Below are positions 1 to 11,084 of a stretch of DNA of 64,000 nt, one piece after another (position 1 is the stretch's first letter; each line of letters starts with the position of its first letter). The notes under the pieces were generated by a model. It did not search any database. It was not told where the DNA came from and saw only the letters and a list, made by a program, of their open reading frames with translations. Made by a program: the position numbers and the translations under genes. This DNA is from Hemicordylus capensis. Lineage: Eukaryota > Chordata > Lepidosauria > Squamata > Cordylidae. The stretch lies in contig NC_069659.1 of the NCBI RefSeq assembly GCF_027244095.1, forward strand, positions 27,374,501 to 27,438,500, in the 5' to 3' direction.

Positions 1-660
1 TGAAAAGAAATGCAGTAGCTTCTAAGATTGCAGACTGTAACACCTAAAGTGTTGTTGTTTGTTGTTGTTGTTGTTACATTTATATCCTGCTCTTTCTCCA
101 ATGAGCCCAGAGCAGTGTACATGATTATTATCATTGTTTGTATTCTCACAACATTTATGTTTCTCTTTTAAAATAAAGAGATACTTCTAACTTCCTTTAT
201 AGAGTTAATTGCTTCCCCCTCCCTCCTTCTCCAAAGCATCACATTAACATCAGGTGTTTGCTTTTCAAGGTAGTTTTTATTTAGAAAGGTGCCTTTGGAG
301 GATGAACATAGAGATTTTGTTATTGTATGATATTTTTTCCAACAGGTGTAGAAAGAAACTATACATGTCAGTATACATTTCTGGTTAATGGCAAATATTT
401 CAAATTTTAGTCTCTCCCCCCCCCCCCCCCCGCCATTTAAGAGAGGTTGGTATGCCATTGGATGTTTTCAAGATAGTTTGTTTTAGTGTTGTATATTCTT
501 GATTGTGGTGGAAACCCCTTTTAGCATTACTAATGTATGGTTTGATAGTTATTAATTTTTTAGGAGTAAAGCTTTTTTGTCAACAATGTTTAGATAACTA
601 AAAGGATTATATAGTGATGGTTCATGCTTTGCATATGGAGGGTTTGTATATTTTATATCT
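1..660. other. Non-coding stretch with simple repeats and a dispersed-repeat tail
   Basis: No supportable gene. A TTG-rich microsatellite lies at about 50-76. It is followed by a dispersed repeat tail (about 77-155) of the type 'atatcctgctctttctcc...gagcccagagcagtgtacat', which recurs at about 59215-59330 and 63605-63710. A poly-C run sits at about 416-431. The rest is AT-rich and unclassified. It would be intronic to gene B if that gene's second exon lies left of the window. Confidence 0.5.
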
Positions 661-668
661 TCTGTAGC

Positions 669-851
669 TAGGGGCGTAACTACTATTAGGCAAGGGGAGG
701 TGGCTGCCTGGGGCCCCCCCACGCCTTGAGGGGCCCCCCAGAGGCAAGTCACATGACTATATATTGTGAAGTATGTGTGTGTGTGTGTATCAGCGAGGGG
801 CCCATTTTAAAATTTTGTCTCTGGGCCCACTCCAGCCTTGTTACGCCCCTG
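669..851. mobile_element. hAT-type MITE with 8-bp target-site duplication
   Basis: The terminal inverted repeats read TAGGGGCGTAAC at the left and GTTACGCCCCTG at the right. The element is flanked by perfect 8-bp direct repeats TCTGTAGC at 661-668 and 852-859, the duplication length of the hAT superfamily. It is 183 bp long with no coding capacity, so it is non-autonomous. The inside is C- and G-rich and contains a short TG run. Confidence 0.85.
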
Positions 852-929
852 TCTGTAGCTTTTCTAATTATGTAAGTTTTAGTCATGATTATTTATCTGT
901 CATGTTCTTAAAGTTGCCTCTGAAGAAGA

Positions 930-1347
930 TGTCAGGATGTATTGACTGTGAGGTGTCGTGTGTACAGTGCAAGTCACCGTGTTACAGCAGGTGGTGTAAC
1001 TGGCAACATGTGAAGCCTGTTAACGAGTGATAAGGCCCTGAGTAATGGCCTGTGGTGATTGGTCACTACTAGTATAAGAGTAAAGCTCAAACCAGAGCAA
1101 CTTGTCCACAGTGGTAAATGCTGCACCACTGAGGTCCACCCGGCTGCTGTTGTATATATGCTGCTGTATATGTGCCTTATGTATATGAATGACTATGTGT
1201 AGCTGGACTTACTGAGACAATACATCATGTAAGTGTCCTCAACTTCAATATATTCTTTTGTTGAACTTTTACCTCTGTGTGGAGTGTTCTTACTCAACCA
1301 AGTGGGACACAGGTGATTTACTCTGCAATCGGGCGCAGCACCCAACA
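930..1347 (+). repeat. Left LTR of the copia element
   Basis: The repeat starts TGTCAGG and ends CCCAACA, directly after the GAAGA target copy. Positions 1084-1347 match 5457-5720 with about three substitutions. The start at 930 rests on the target duplication and the TG start, because the right LTR copy seen here does not include the first part. Confidence 0.75.
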
Positions 1348-1348
1348 G

Positions 1349-1380
1349 GTTATGGGCCCAGCACGCTTCTGCTGCGCCAC
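1349..1380 (+). other. Copia primer-binding site, initiator tRNA-Met type
   Basis: Just inside the left LTR the sequence begins GTTATGGGCCCAGCACGCTT. Its reverse complement matches the 5' half of vertebrate initiator tRNA-Met, from the D-stem through the anticodon CAU. I count about 31 of 32 positions, comparing with the tRNA sequence from memory. Priming from an internal initiator-tRNA-Met half is known for Drosophila copia. Confidence 0.75.
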
Positions 1381-4300
1381 ATAAACAAATGTGAAAAGGG
1401 ACAAGAAGCAAGTGGAGTATCCCTTGTGGCATGGAGTTTGAAGTGAGGACAATGGCTAGCGGGCAAACTCTCCATATCCCGGTGAGCAAGCTGAACGGGG
1501 ACAATTATTTGGCTTGGAGCCTAAAGATGGAGATGTACCTATGGAGGGAGGGTTTGTGGAGTGCAATTAATGACCCCCCTGACCAGCCAGATGCAGATGA
1601 GCTAAGGCTGGACGAGAAAGCGTTGGCCAGCATCATGTTATGCTTGGAAGATAAATTGCTGGTTCACGTAAGAGGCCTCGATACAGCTTTGGAATGCTGG
1701 AATGTGTTAAAAGGGCTGTTTATGAGAAAGACAGCAGGTTCCAAGGTCACACTGACCAGGAAACTGTATAGAAAACAGCTAAGAGCCGGGGAATCGATGG
1801 CAGCACACTTGGAGTTCATGCGTGGCACCTTTGCAGAGTTATCTGAGTGAGGGCTGGACTTTACAGAGAGCCACAAGGCATACGTGCTTCTGTCCTTCCT
1901 AGACAAATCATGGGACACGCTTGTTATGTCCTTGGAAACTTTGGATGAAAAAAGAGCTGACTGTGGATTTGCTGTATGGCCAGTTGCTGGAGGAGCAGAA
2001 GAGAAGAAAAAGCATTGTGTCGGCAGGAAAGCCTCAAGTCATGAGGAAGCTGACAGCGTCCAGGCCGCGAGGAAGTGTTATACGTGTGGATCCAGTAAGC
2101 ACTTACAAAGGAACTGTAAGCAGAGATTGTCTGCAGAATGAAAAGGAACCCCACAACGGAGGGGTGGTCGTCAAGTGAACTTGATTAAGGAGAAGGACAA
2201 TGTGAGTAGCTATGAATAGCTGATAGACAGTGGATGTTCACAACATATATTTCCAGACCCTGAACTTTGTCCAGAACTGAGGGCAGCTAAAGGAAAATGT
2301 GTCAGCATGGCCAATGGCAGGTGTTCGGACATTAAGGGGGAAGGAACAGTATGTATTCCTGGGTTATGTGACAATGTAAATGCTTTGTATGTCCCAAGCA
2401 TCAAACAGAACATAGTCAGTGTTTCTCGCCTGGATATTGCTGGATATGAGGTGTGTTTTAGCAATAAGGAATGCAGGATAGCTAAAAATGGCAATATAGT
2501 GGCAAGAGGCACGTTGCGTAACCACATGTACTATGTAGAGCAAAAAGAAGCCTCTGCTGTACAGGTGAACATACCTTTACATGATGGGTGTGCTCACTTA
2601 TTACACAGAAGGCTAGGGCATGCATGTTTTGCCACAATCCAGAAAATGCCTGAATATGCAGAAGGATGTGTTGCTAAGAAGTGTACTAAATACCTTGACT
2701 GCTTTGTGTGCAAACAGGCTAAAAGCAAGGTATATCCCGTAAGTAAAAGAAGCAAGAGGGTTACTACACGGCCGTTTGAATTAGTACACGCTGACCTCAT
2801 AGGGCCACTGGTTCAAACCAAAGGAGGGGCCAAGTATGCTATGGTTATTGTGGATGGTTATTCTAGATTTGGGTTCTGTTATCCACTAAAATATAAGAAA
2901 GAGGTGTTTGCTAGATTTAAAGAGTGGCTAACCTATGTTGAGAGGAAGTTTGAAACATCTGTAGCAGAGATTCAAACCGACAGAGGGACTGAGTGTCCCT
3001 CTCAACAGTTTCAGACATGGCTAAAGAGCATAGGCGTGTCTCACAGGAAGACAAATCTGTACACTCCTGCTGAGAATGGGGTGGCAGAGAGACAGAATGG
3101 GTTGCTACAGGTTATGAAGGATGCCCTACTCCTAGATGCAAACCCCGAGAGGGTGCTCTGGGTAGAGGCAATATTAACAGCAAACTATCTGGTGAATAGG
3201 TTGTAGAGTTCTGTCATTCAGCAGACCCCCTATTACATGTTATACGGTAGGAAGCCGTCTGTAAGACATCTGTGAGTTTTCGGCTGTTATGCCTACGTGC
3301 ATATACCTAAACAGCTAAGGAGAAAGAACCAAAATAAAACAAGGAAACTTAGATTTGTCGGGTATGAGCCAGCTACTAAAGGGTATCGCTTCCTAGATAA
3401 GGATAGGATCATCATTTCCAGATCAGCTAAATTTGCCGAGCAATGTAATCGGGAGCGTATACACGACAATATAGAGGTTCTTCTGCCTATCGGAGAACCA
3501 ACACACAAAGCAGTGAAACCTGATACTCGTAAGGAGGAAAGAGTAGCAGACAGCGATCTCTTTGAATCTGAGTCAGAGATGGAATCAGATAGTGAGATAA
3601 AGACAGAGGCAGAAACAGAAGATGAGTCAGAGGTAGAGCCTAGGAGATCGGAAAGGGAAACCAAAGGCATACCTCCAGTGTGATTCAAGATACATAATGT
3701 GCAGGAGGAGCCTATGACTTACCAAGAAATGCTAAGTCTGCCTACTAGCGAGAAACAGGAATGGCAGAAAGCCATGGATAAAGAAATGGAAGCAATGGAG
3801 AGACTAGAAGTGTTTACTCCTACAAGACTGCCTAAAGGAGAGGTAGCTGTAGGGTATAAGTGGGTATACAAGAGAAAAGTCACACAGAACGGAGGTGTGA
3901 TCTATCGAGCGAGGCTCCTGGCACAAGGGTTTACCCAACAACTGTTTGTGCACTATGATGAAACATATGCTCCCACTGTTAGAGGAGAATCAGTGAGGAT
4001 GTGTTTGGCCTTAGCTAAGCAACGAGGTTTTAAAGTGTACCACTATGATATTGAAACTGCTTACCTGAACGCTGAGTTAGAGGAAACACTCTATATGAGA
4101 GAAGCGCCAGGCTATGAGAGTAAGAAGCCTAACACTGTGTACAAATTTTAAAAGGCCATATATGAGTTGAAACAGTCAGCCCACAATTGGAATCAATGTC
4201 TTGACAAGGAGTTAAAACATCTGGGTTACATAAAGAGTGTTGCTGACCCCTGTATGTATATCCGTGGGTCAGGAACCAACAGAACCATGATCCTGGTCTA

Positions 4301-4725
4301 TGTTGATGATCTTTTAGTGCTAGTGCAATGTGAACAACAAAGAAAAAAGATTGAAGTGGAACTTGGAAGGGAGTTTACCCTGAAAAGCCTAGGTATAATT
4401 AAGACCTATATCGGGATGCACATAGAGCACACAGAAAAAGGGTATATACTGATACAGGACAGTAAAATAACACAAATGTTAAAGGAGTGTAACCTAGAGC
4501 AATGCAAGACAGTCGAGATGCCTATGGTGGCTAACTTCCTGGATGAAGAAAGCTGTGACAGTGAGCCATTTGAAAATGTGGAGTTATATCAGTCTATTAC
4601 TGGAAAATTGTTGTATCTATCACAGTGGTCAAGGCCTGATATCTCGACTGCAGTAAACATACTAAGTAGGTTTTCCTCCAAACCCACAAAGAGACATTAG
4701 GTTGGAGTGAAAAGAATACTGAGAT

Positions 4726-5456
4726 TAGGGGTGTGCAATTCGGATTTTCGGTGATTCGGTTCGGGACCCGAACCAAATCACCCCTGTTCTGTTTTGTGCC
4801 CGAATATGGGCCACCCGAATCACCCTTGATTCGGTTTGGATTTAATCCGAATCTGAATCGATTTGGGGGGAAGGGCCCAGGGGCAAAATTTTGGGGTGGG
4901 GTGGTAGTGCCCAATGGGTGGAAGCTACCACCCCAATTTCAGGGGGATTGGGCAAAGGGCTGATTTTTGGGGAATTTCTGAAGTTTTGGAGTCTTTGGGG
5001 CAGAAATTGGGGCCTGAGGCAGAATAGTGGGGTGGGGTGGTAGTGCCTAATGGGTGGAGGCTACCACCCCAATTTCAGGGGGATTGGGCAGAGGGCTGAT
5101 TTTTTGGGAATTTTTGAAGTTTTGGAGTCTTTGGGGCAGATTGGGGGCAGAAAGTGGATTTGCCCCAAAAGAGTGGGGTGGGCTGGTAGATAGTGTCTAA
5201 TGGGTGGAGCTACCACCCGCCCCCAATTTCAGAGTGATTGGGCAGAGGGCTGGATGTTGGTGAATTTCTGAGGTTTTTCTTCATAAGGTGCAGTGTGCTA
5301 GATTGATATTCATAGTAAATGAGAGTGTGAAAAAGTGAAAGTGGGGTCATGAGAGTTCTTTAATTGAAAAAAATCTCATTTACTATCATTGAATGAGAAT
5401 TCACACCTCAGAAAATAAGGGAATAACATCCCTTCAGAAAAACTTCTGAGGTGTGA
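4726..5456. mobile_element. TAGGG foldback element fragment plus hairpin sequence, inside the copia element
   Basis: The left terminus TAGGGGTGTGC is followed by typical family interior: GATTCGG/CCGAATC blocks and repeated 'aatgggtgg...ctaccacccc' modules, the latter about three times at 4910-5230. No matching right terminus is seen. From about 5300 to 5456 there are two nested inverted repeats: arms around ATAGTAAATGAGA/TCTCATTTACTAT, and CACACCTCAGAA/TTCTGAGGTGTG at about 5402-5455. Confidence 0.6.
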
Positions 5457-5720
5457 AGCTCAAACCAGAGCAACTTGTCCACAGTGGTAAATGCTGCACC
5501 ACTGAGGTCCACCCGGCTGCTGTTGTATATATGCTGCTGTATATGTGCCTTATGTATATGAATGACTATGTGTAGCTGGACTTACTGAGACAATACATCA
5601 TGTAAGTGTCCTCAACTTCAATATATTCTTTTGTTGAACTTTTACCTGTGTGTGGAATGTTCTTACTCAACCAAGTGGGACACAGGTGATTTACTCTGCA
5701 ATAGGGCGCAGCACCCAACA
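5457..5720 (+). repeat. Right LTR of the copia element
   Basis: About 99% identical to 1084-1347. It ends CCCAACA and is followed by the second GAAGA target copy at 5721-5725. Confidence 0.85.
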
Positions 5721-5795
5721 GAAGAGCAAGACTAAAAAGGCATCAGACTTAAAATAAAGACAATATCAATTTGCTCAGCACCTTGGGTTTTCTCC

Positions 5796-7421
5796 TAGGG
5801 ATGTGCGAAACGATTCAGGTACAAAACAATTTGTACTCAAATCCAACCAAATCGGGTGGTTCATAGAAAATACAAATCAACCCTGTCCTCAATTGCCCAG
5901 ATTTGGGTACAAAAGCAATTACCCCAGATTTTGGAAAAAATTCAGAGATTCAGACTTCCATTTTGTGACCAAAATATGTTGGGTGGTAGAGCCCAATGGG
6001 TGGAACCTACCACCCAAATTTCAAAGAAATTTGGCAAAGGGGTGGTTTTTAAAGAATTTTTGAGGTTGGCACATCTTCAAAAATGGGGATTTCAGCAACA
6101 GTTATAACTCCCCGGAGGGTGGGTGGTAGCACCAGGGTGGCCCAGAATGGGTTGTGGTGGGTGGTAATGCCCAATGGGTGCAAGGAATCTACCACCTGGA
6201 TGTCAAAGAAATTGGGCAAAGGACTGATTTTAAAATTACTTTTGAAGTTTACACATCTTTAAACTTTCCCCCCTGTTTGTCATTAAGAACATAAGAACTT
6301 AAGAACAGCACTGCTGGATCAGGCCCAAAGCCCATCTAGTCCAGCATCCTGTTTCACACAGTGGCCCACCAGATGCCACTGGAAGCCACAGGCAGGAGTT
6401 GAGGGCATGCCCTCTCTCCTGCTGTTACTCCCCTGCAACTGGTACTCAGAGGCATCCTGCCTTTGAGGCTGGAGGTGGCCTATAGCCCCGACTAGTAGCC
6501 AATGATAGACCTCTCCTCCATGAAGTTATCCAAACCCCACTTAAAGCCATCCAGGTTGTTGGCTGTCACCACATCTTGTGGCAGAGAATTCCATAAGTGG
6601 ATTATGTGTTGTGTGAAAAAGTACTTCCATTTGTTGGTCCTAAATTTCTTGGCAATCAATTTCATGAGATGACCCCTGGTTCACAGCTCAGGCTGGACTT
6701 GATCCCACACAAGTGGCTGAGCTGTCCTCCTCCTCCCCCCTGCCTCCGAAATAGGCCCATCAAGAGGGAGGCCAAGCAGGCAGGCAAGCACTTCATTTCT
6801 GGTGTTGGAGTTTGGCCGGGGGTTAACAGCACTGCTGTATCAGGCCCAAGGCCCATCCAGTCCAGCATACTGTTTCACATAGCGGCCCACCAGATGCCAC
6901 TGGAAGCCTACAGCAGTTGAGGGCGTGCCCTCTCTCCTGCTGTTAATCCCCTGCAACTGGTACTCAGAGGCATCCTGCCTTGGAGGCTGGAGGTGGCCTT
7001 TTGCCCTCTAACATTGAATCCACTCTCATTTGCTACCGGAGAATCTAGTCTCAGGACACTCACTCTGGGCCACCCTGGTGCCCCCCAAGTGGAGTTATGG
7101 GGCTGCTGAAATCCCCATTATTCCCTTTGGGGGTAAAGTTTAAAGATGCATGAACTTCAGAAATTCTTTTTAAAATCACCCCTTTGCCCAATTTATTTGA
7201 AATTTGAGTGGTAGCTTCCACCCATTGGGCACTACCCTCCACCCTAGTCTTTTGGCCCTGGGACCCTTTTTTAATCCAAATCGATTCAGACTTTGAAAAT
7301 TTGAGTATAAATTGAATCTGGGGTCATTCGGTGGGGAGAGAGATTCAGTCCCAAAACAAATTGGTGGTTATTCTATTTGAGTACAAATCAAAATGCAAAA
7401 ATCAATTCGTGCACATCCCTA
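5796..7421. mobile_element. TAGGG foldback hAT-like element with perfect 8-bp target duplication
   Basis: The termini are TAGGGATGTGCG and GTGCACATCCCTA. Perfect target copies TTTTCTCC lie at 5788-5795 and 7422-7429. The interior has the family 'aatgggtgg...ctaccaccc' modules near the left end and their inverted counterparts near 7205-7235. Two CR1 3' pieces are nested inside (about 6282-7010). There is no coding capacity, so this is a non-autonomous element. Confidence 0.85.
6282..7010 (-). mobile_element. CR1 LINE 3' fragments, two pieces, nested
   Basis: Both pieces contain the squamate CR1 3' block that reads in reverse 'gggccttgggcctgatccag'. One runs from about 6282 to 6690 and reaches back into the ORF2 C-terminal coding region (reverse of 'frttkrkyff'-type sequence). 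A second copy of the 3' block starts near 6826. They interrupt the surrounding foldback element. Confidence 0.75.
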
Positions 7422-7429
7422 TTTTCTCC

Positions 7430-8210
7430 CCTCCTTTTTCTCTCTGTTGTAATGATGGTCCAAGGAGGGACTTCTGAGCCAGAACGTTTTGTAACGTTTT
7501 GACTTGTAACAAGCCAGATTTCACCATTTTTAGCCATTTTAAAATAATATTTTCAAAAATTCACCAAAAATCTGAGGATTGGCCCATAGCTTTGAATAGA
7601 AATAGAGTCCTGCCAATATGGACTTTATGTGTGCAAGATTTCATTACTTGATATTCATCCATTCCAGAAATATAAAAGGGGGGGAGGTAAATGCAGTTAC
7701 CCCTTTTCATGAAGACAAAGGGCAGATTCCTCCACATGCTGGTGGAATGACATACAAAGAAGGGTTTTCATTTTGAGAAGATTCTGAAACGTTCTGGCTT
7801 GAAACAAGGCAGATTTTGCCATCTTTAGCCATTTAAAAAACAAAACTTTCAAAAAACCACTAAAAATCAGAGATTGGCCAGCTCTATCCAAATTATCTCT
7901 AGGGGGCCTTGACCTCCTTCCCCACTTGTTTGGCAAGTTTCAATTCTCTAGGATTAATCAGTGATGTTTGGTGATTTTAAAAAATTTCCCCATTGACTAC
8001 TATGGAGACAAATCCAAATTTAAGTTGGGATTCGGATTCCAAATCGTTTGAGATACAAGATCACCAGAGCCCATAGCATCCAAATCCAATATTGTCACAT
8101 TCAGATCAGGTTGAATCCAAATTGGAATTTTCTCAAAACGCACAGGCCTAGTTTCTGGTAGTAAAAGTGGACTTATGCCAGATCCTATACCATTCAAACT
8201 ACATTTTTCA
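7430..8210. repeat. Unclassified repeat with an internal duplicated module
   Basis: A module containing 'ttaaaacgttctggcttg'-like sequence, 'agccatttt', 'tttcaaaaa' and 'aaaaatc..aggattggcc' occurs twice, at about 7470-7580 and 7780-7880. The right side resembles a degenerate foldback element end (CGCACAGGCCTAG near 8140-8152). No gene is seen. Confidence 0.4.
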
Positions 8211-8229
8211 AGTATGGGATTGTGCCCTT

Positions 8230-8610
8230 AGACAACTTTCAGCCCCTTTCAAACTTGCCTTTTGAGGGCAAGGTGATAGGGTATGAGCTGGCATCTCAGC
8301 TACAGATAGATTATTTAGACCCACACCATAGGCACCAAAGCTTTGGAACTCTCTCACTGAGGAGATTCACGAGCACCATATGAATGAGCTATGAAGATAT
8401 GTATATTTGTCTGGTTTTTAAACGTTTCTGTTGAATCCTGATTGTAAAGAGTTTTGGCTTCAGAGATTTTTAAAAATTGTCTTTTCATATGCAGTTTATG
8501 TTCTGTATTTTCTTTCTTTTTATACTTGTGTTCCTGTTTTTATGATTTTGTCATTGGAATTATACAATGCTTCATTTTTTTTAAAGGGGTTTAAAGTAGC
8601 TTATAAATAT
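8230..8610 (+). mobile_element. LINE 3' tail (CR1/L2-like), continued after 9569
   Basis: 'tttggaactctctcactgag' followed by an AT-rich tail with 'aaagtagcttataaatat' and then ATAAATA repeats is a LINE 3' end of CR1/L2 type. The tail is split by the foldback element at 8611-9569; its 'ataaatatatcaaataaata' part resumes at 9570. Confidence 0.5.
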
Positions 8611-9569
8611 TAGGGATGTGCAAAAAAATTTGGGCACAGAACGATATGTGCCCGAAACGAGCAATTTCGGGTGATTCGGGTCCGAACCAAATCACCCCCG
8701 ATGTCCCCCAATATTTTTCGGGGCTGAGCCGAATCACCCGAATTTCGGGTCCGAAAAATTCGGGTGATTCAGGATGACATCTCTTTGAATTTCCCGCCTT
8801 TTTGCATCCATTGATTTGAATGCAAAAAGGTCTGAAGTGATGTCAGCCCGAATTTTGGGACCCAGGGGCAAAATAGTGGGGTGGGGTGGTAGTGCCCAAC
8901 GGTTGGAGGCTACCACCCAAATTTCAGGAGAATTGGGCAAAGGGCTTATTTTTGGGGAATTTTTGAAGTTTTAGTGTCTTTGGGGCAGATTGGGGGCATA
9001 GAGTGGGATCTGGGCAAAAAGAGTGGGGTGGGGTGGTAGTGCCTAATGGGTGGAGGCTACCACCCCAATTTCAGAGTGATGGGGCAGAGGACTGATTTTT
9101 GGGGAATTGTTGAAGTTTACGCATCTGTAAGGTTTTCCCCCATAGAGAAGCATTGAGGTGTCAGCAGCCCCATAAGTGCACTTGGGGGGTGCTGGGGTGG
9201 CCCAGAGTGAGTGGTAGTGTAGTGCACATAGGTGTCAACCACCCCCATGGGTTTCTAACCCATGGGGTACAGGTTTCTGTTGTTTCAGAGGTATTCTGTG
9301 TGTGGATTCTATGATAGCTAATGAGATTCTCATTAGAAACCCATGGGGGTAGTCTCCAACCATTGGGCACTACCAACCCACCCCACTATTTTGCCCCTGG
9401 GACCCATTTTTCCTTCCTGAATCAATTCGGATTCGGATTCAGATTTAATTCGAATCCGAACCGAATCAGGGGTGATTCGGGTGGCCCAGATTCGGGCACA
9501 GAACAGATCGGGGGTGATTCGATTCAGGTCCCGAACCGAATCACAGAAAACCCGAATTGCACACCCCTA
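8611..9569. mobile_element. TAGGG foldback hAT-like element with perfect 8-bp target duplication
   Basis: The termini are TAGGGATGTGC and GCACACCCCTA. Target copies ATAAATAT lie at 8603-8610 and 9570-9577. Both halves carry matching inverted modules (CCGAATCACC blocks at both ends, and 'gtttctaacccatggg' at about 9251 against 'cccatgggttt' near 9338), so the element folds back on itself. No coding capacity. Confidence 0.85.
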
Positions 9570-9690
9570 ATAAATATATCAAATAAATAGAATCTGGGCC
9601 TTGCCATTGATACATCTGTTGGAAAACCTATACATTTTCATGCAAACTTTCTGTGCCCAGAAACATGGAGTTGGCTCAAGGGAGTAATCC

Positions 9691-10153
9691 AGGCCAACAT
9701 CCTGTTATGTGTCTGCAGAGGTACACCTAGGGAATTTTGGAGCCTGGACTTAAAGGGCCTTGGAGCCCTCTCCCCCACCCCCGCAAATAAAGCATCATCC
9801 TGCTCCACACCACCTGGGACAGACTAAAGAGGATTTGCGGGCCCCCGGAGGCTGTGGAGGCCCTGGACTTAGGCCCCAAACTCCAGGGGTAAGAGTTCCT
9901 CTGTATGTCCCTAAAGGTGTGCTACGGAACTGCACTGCCTGTCAAAGGCAGTGTTGGGGCTGAGCAAAATGGATGGTTGCTCAAGAAGCATTTCTGTGGA
10001 TTTCCCCATTGACCTGAATGGGGAAATCTGTAAAAGCATTGCTCATACAGCAACCTGTTTTCTGCACCTCTGATGCTGCCTTCAAAGGGCAGAGTAGCTC
10101 CATAGCTCACCATTACAGACACATAACACTGCACTGGATGTTGGCCAGAATCT
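9691..10153. mobile_element. Palindromic MITE in the gene B intron
   Basis: The left end GGCCAACATCC..GTTATGTGTCTG is inverted at the right end (CAGACACATAAC..GGATGTTGGCC, about 10108-10153). The arms remain alignable inward to a centre near 10012 (ATTTCCCCATT/AATGGGGAAAT). The corresponding place in the intron of gene A (34640-34655) lacks the element, which shows the pre-insertion site. Another MITE is nested at 9714-9903. Confidence 0.75.
9714..9903. mobile_element. hAT-like MITE nested in the palindromic MITE
   Basis: The element starts with CAGAGGTAC (9716) and ends GTTCCTCTG (9903). Near-identical 8-bp flanks TATGTGTC and TATGTCCC lie at 9706-9713 and 9904-9911. The opposite arm of the enclosing palindrome shows the uninterrupted sequence, which supports this being an insertion. 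Confidence 0.65.
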
Positions 10154-10222
10154 GCAAATACAAGTCACTCCATGAAACTTTGAACAATAGAAGACACATC
10201 TATCAACAGAGAAAGGCCTCAC

Positions 10223-10874
10223 GTGGGAAAACAAGTTCCTTGTCGTCCATCTTATTCTTCATCCATTCCATAAATTCCAAGACATGGCAGTTACAGTCGA
10301 AGGGATTAGCACTTATATCTAAAGAATGAAAGTTCTTTAATCTCTTAAACACTTCTCGAGAAATGTAACTGAAGTTACAGCCACTTATATCCAGGTATCT
10401 CAGCAGAGGGTTGTGCCGGAAAGTGTTGTCATCCAACTTGTGCAAATATCGGTTACCTGAGAGATTCAGCAGCAACAGATGTTCCAGCTTTGAGAAAGTT
10501 TCACCAGTTATTTGGGAGATGTGGTTGTAACTAAGATCCAGGGATGTCAACTCCGGTAAAAGAGGAAATGTGAAATTCGTGCCCATAAGTAACCGATTGT
10601 GGCTGAAGTCCAGATAGACCAGTTCATTTAGATAGCTCAGTTCTAAATGTGTTATGTAGACGATGCTGTTATTAGCCAAAACCAACCTTCTGGTCAGCAG
10701 TGGAATTTCATTTGGAAAAGTTCTCAAGTTATTTCCTTCGCAGTTCACTTCCACGTTCTGACATGTGCAGTTAGGTGGACAACTAATGGCCCTTTCTGCA
10801 CACATAATTCCTATTAGAAAAGCCAGCCAGAATGGTGTGGAATTATGAAAAGAAGTCAGGACAAGATACCCCAT
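10223..10874 (-). CDS. LRRC52-like leucine-rich repeat protein, gene B, exon 1
   Basis: This exon encodes the secreted or extracellular part of a BK/SLO3-channel gamma-subunit-like protein of the LRRC52/26/38/55 family. The first 217 codons run from ATG at 10874 to a donor at 10222 (CAC|GTGAGG, phase 1). Residues 1-30 form a signal peptide, followed by an LRRNT with CPPNCTC, about five to six LRRs (LVYLDFSHN, LTSLDLSYN, LLLLNLSGN, LRYLDISGC), and the start of an LRRCT (NPFDCNC). Several N-glycosylation sequons are present (NST, NFT, NLS, NFS). The start matches gene A (MRYRVLPSF against MGYLVLTSF). The transmembrane exon is not seen downstream and probably lies left of the window. The frame is intact, so it may be expressed. 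Assignment to LRRC52 rather than another gamma subunit is inferred from remembered family motifs and the two-exon structure. Confidence 0.85.
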
Positions 10875-10969
10875 CCTATCTATCCTCCTTCTTTAACTGA
10901 GGAGGAGGGTGCTGCCCTCTTCAAAAGAAACACAACCAATTGCTGCCAGAACAGCTTTGTGTTACCCAA

Positions 10970-11080
10970 GTTGAGGCTGGTTACCTTTATGACATCACCT
11001 GCTTGGCCCACAACACTGGAGCAATTATGCATCTGTTGTGGTGCTCGAGAGAGATCTGCCCAGGCCACAAATTCTGAAGT
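10970..11080 (-). promoter_or_regulatory. Upstream block of gene B, conserved with gene A and the third relic
   Basis: Reverse-strand sequence aligns with 35445-35560 (gene A) and with the plus strand at 45520-45645. It contains 'ccagtgttgtgggc' followed by GGTGATGTCATAAAGGTA. The CRE-like TGATGTCA (reverse of TGACATCA at 10990-10997) lies about 116 bp upstream of the ATG. Promoter function is inferred from position and conservation. Confidence 0.5.
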
Positions 11081-11084
11081 CATT

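Larger units (their letters stand above)
930..5720 (+). mobile_element. Ty1/copia LTR retrotransposon, broken fossil
   Basis: Order of parts: left LTR 930-1347, primer-binding site from 1348, gag-like region about 1430-2140 ending in a CCHC knuckle, protease motif (DSGCSQH) near 2225, GAG-pre-integrase and integrase about 2580-3250, reverse transcriptase about 3720-4690 with YVDDLLVL, and right LTR 5457-5720. Protease then integrase then RT is the copia order. The 5-bp repeats GAAGA at 925-929 and 5721-5725 are the target duplication. The element is broken in roughly half a dozen places, and a foldback element lies inside it from 4726. The two LTR copies differ at about 3 sites over 264 bp, so the insertion looks geologically young. 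It is a fossil and is not expected to be functional. Confidence 0.9.

Noticed and set aside
1-10200. Search for the gene B transmembrane exon downstream of exon 1
   Set aside because: No minus-strand segment with an acceptor followed by a C..C plus transmembrane pattern like 19868-19621 was found; the exon is presumed to lie outside the window.
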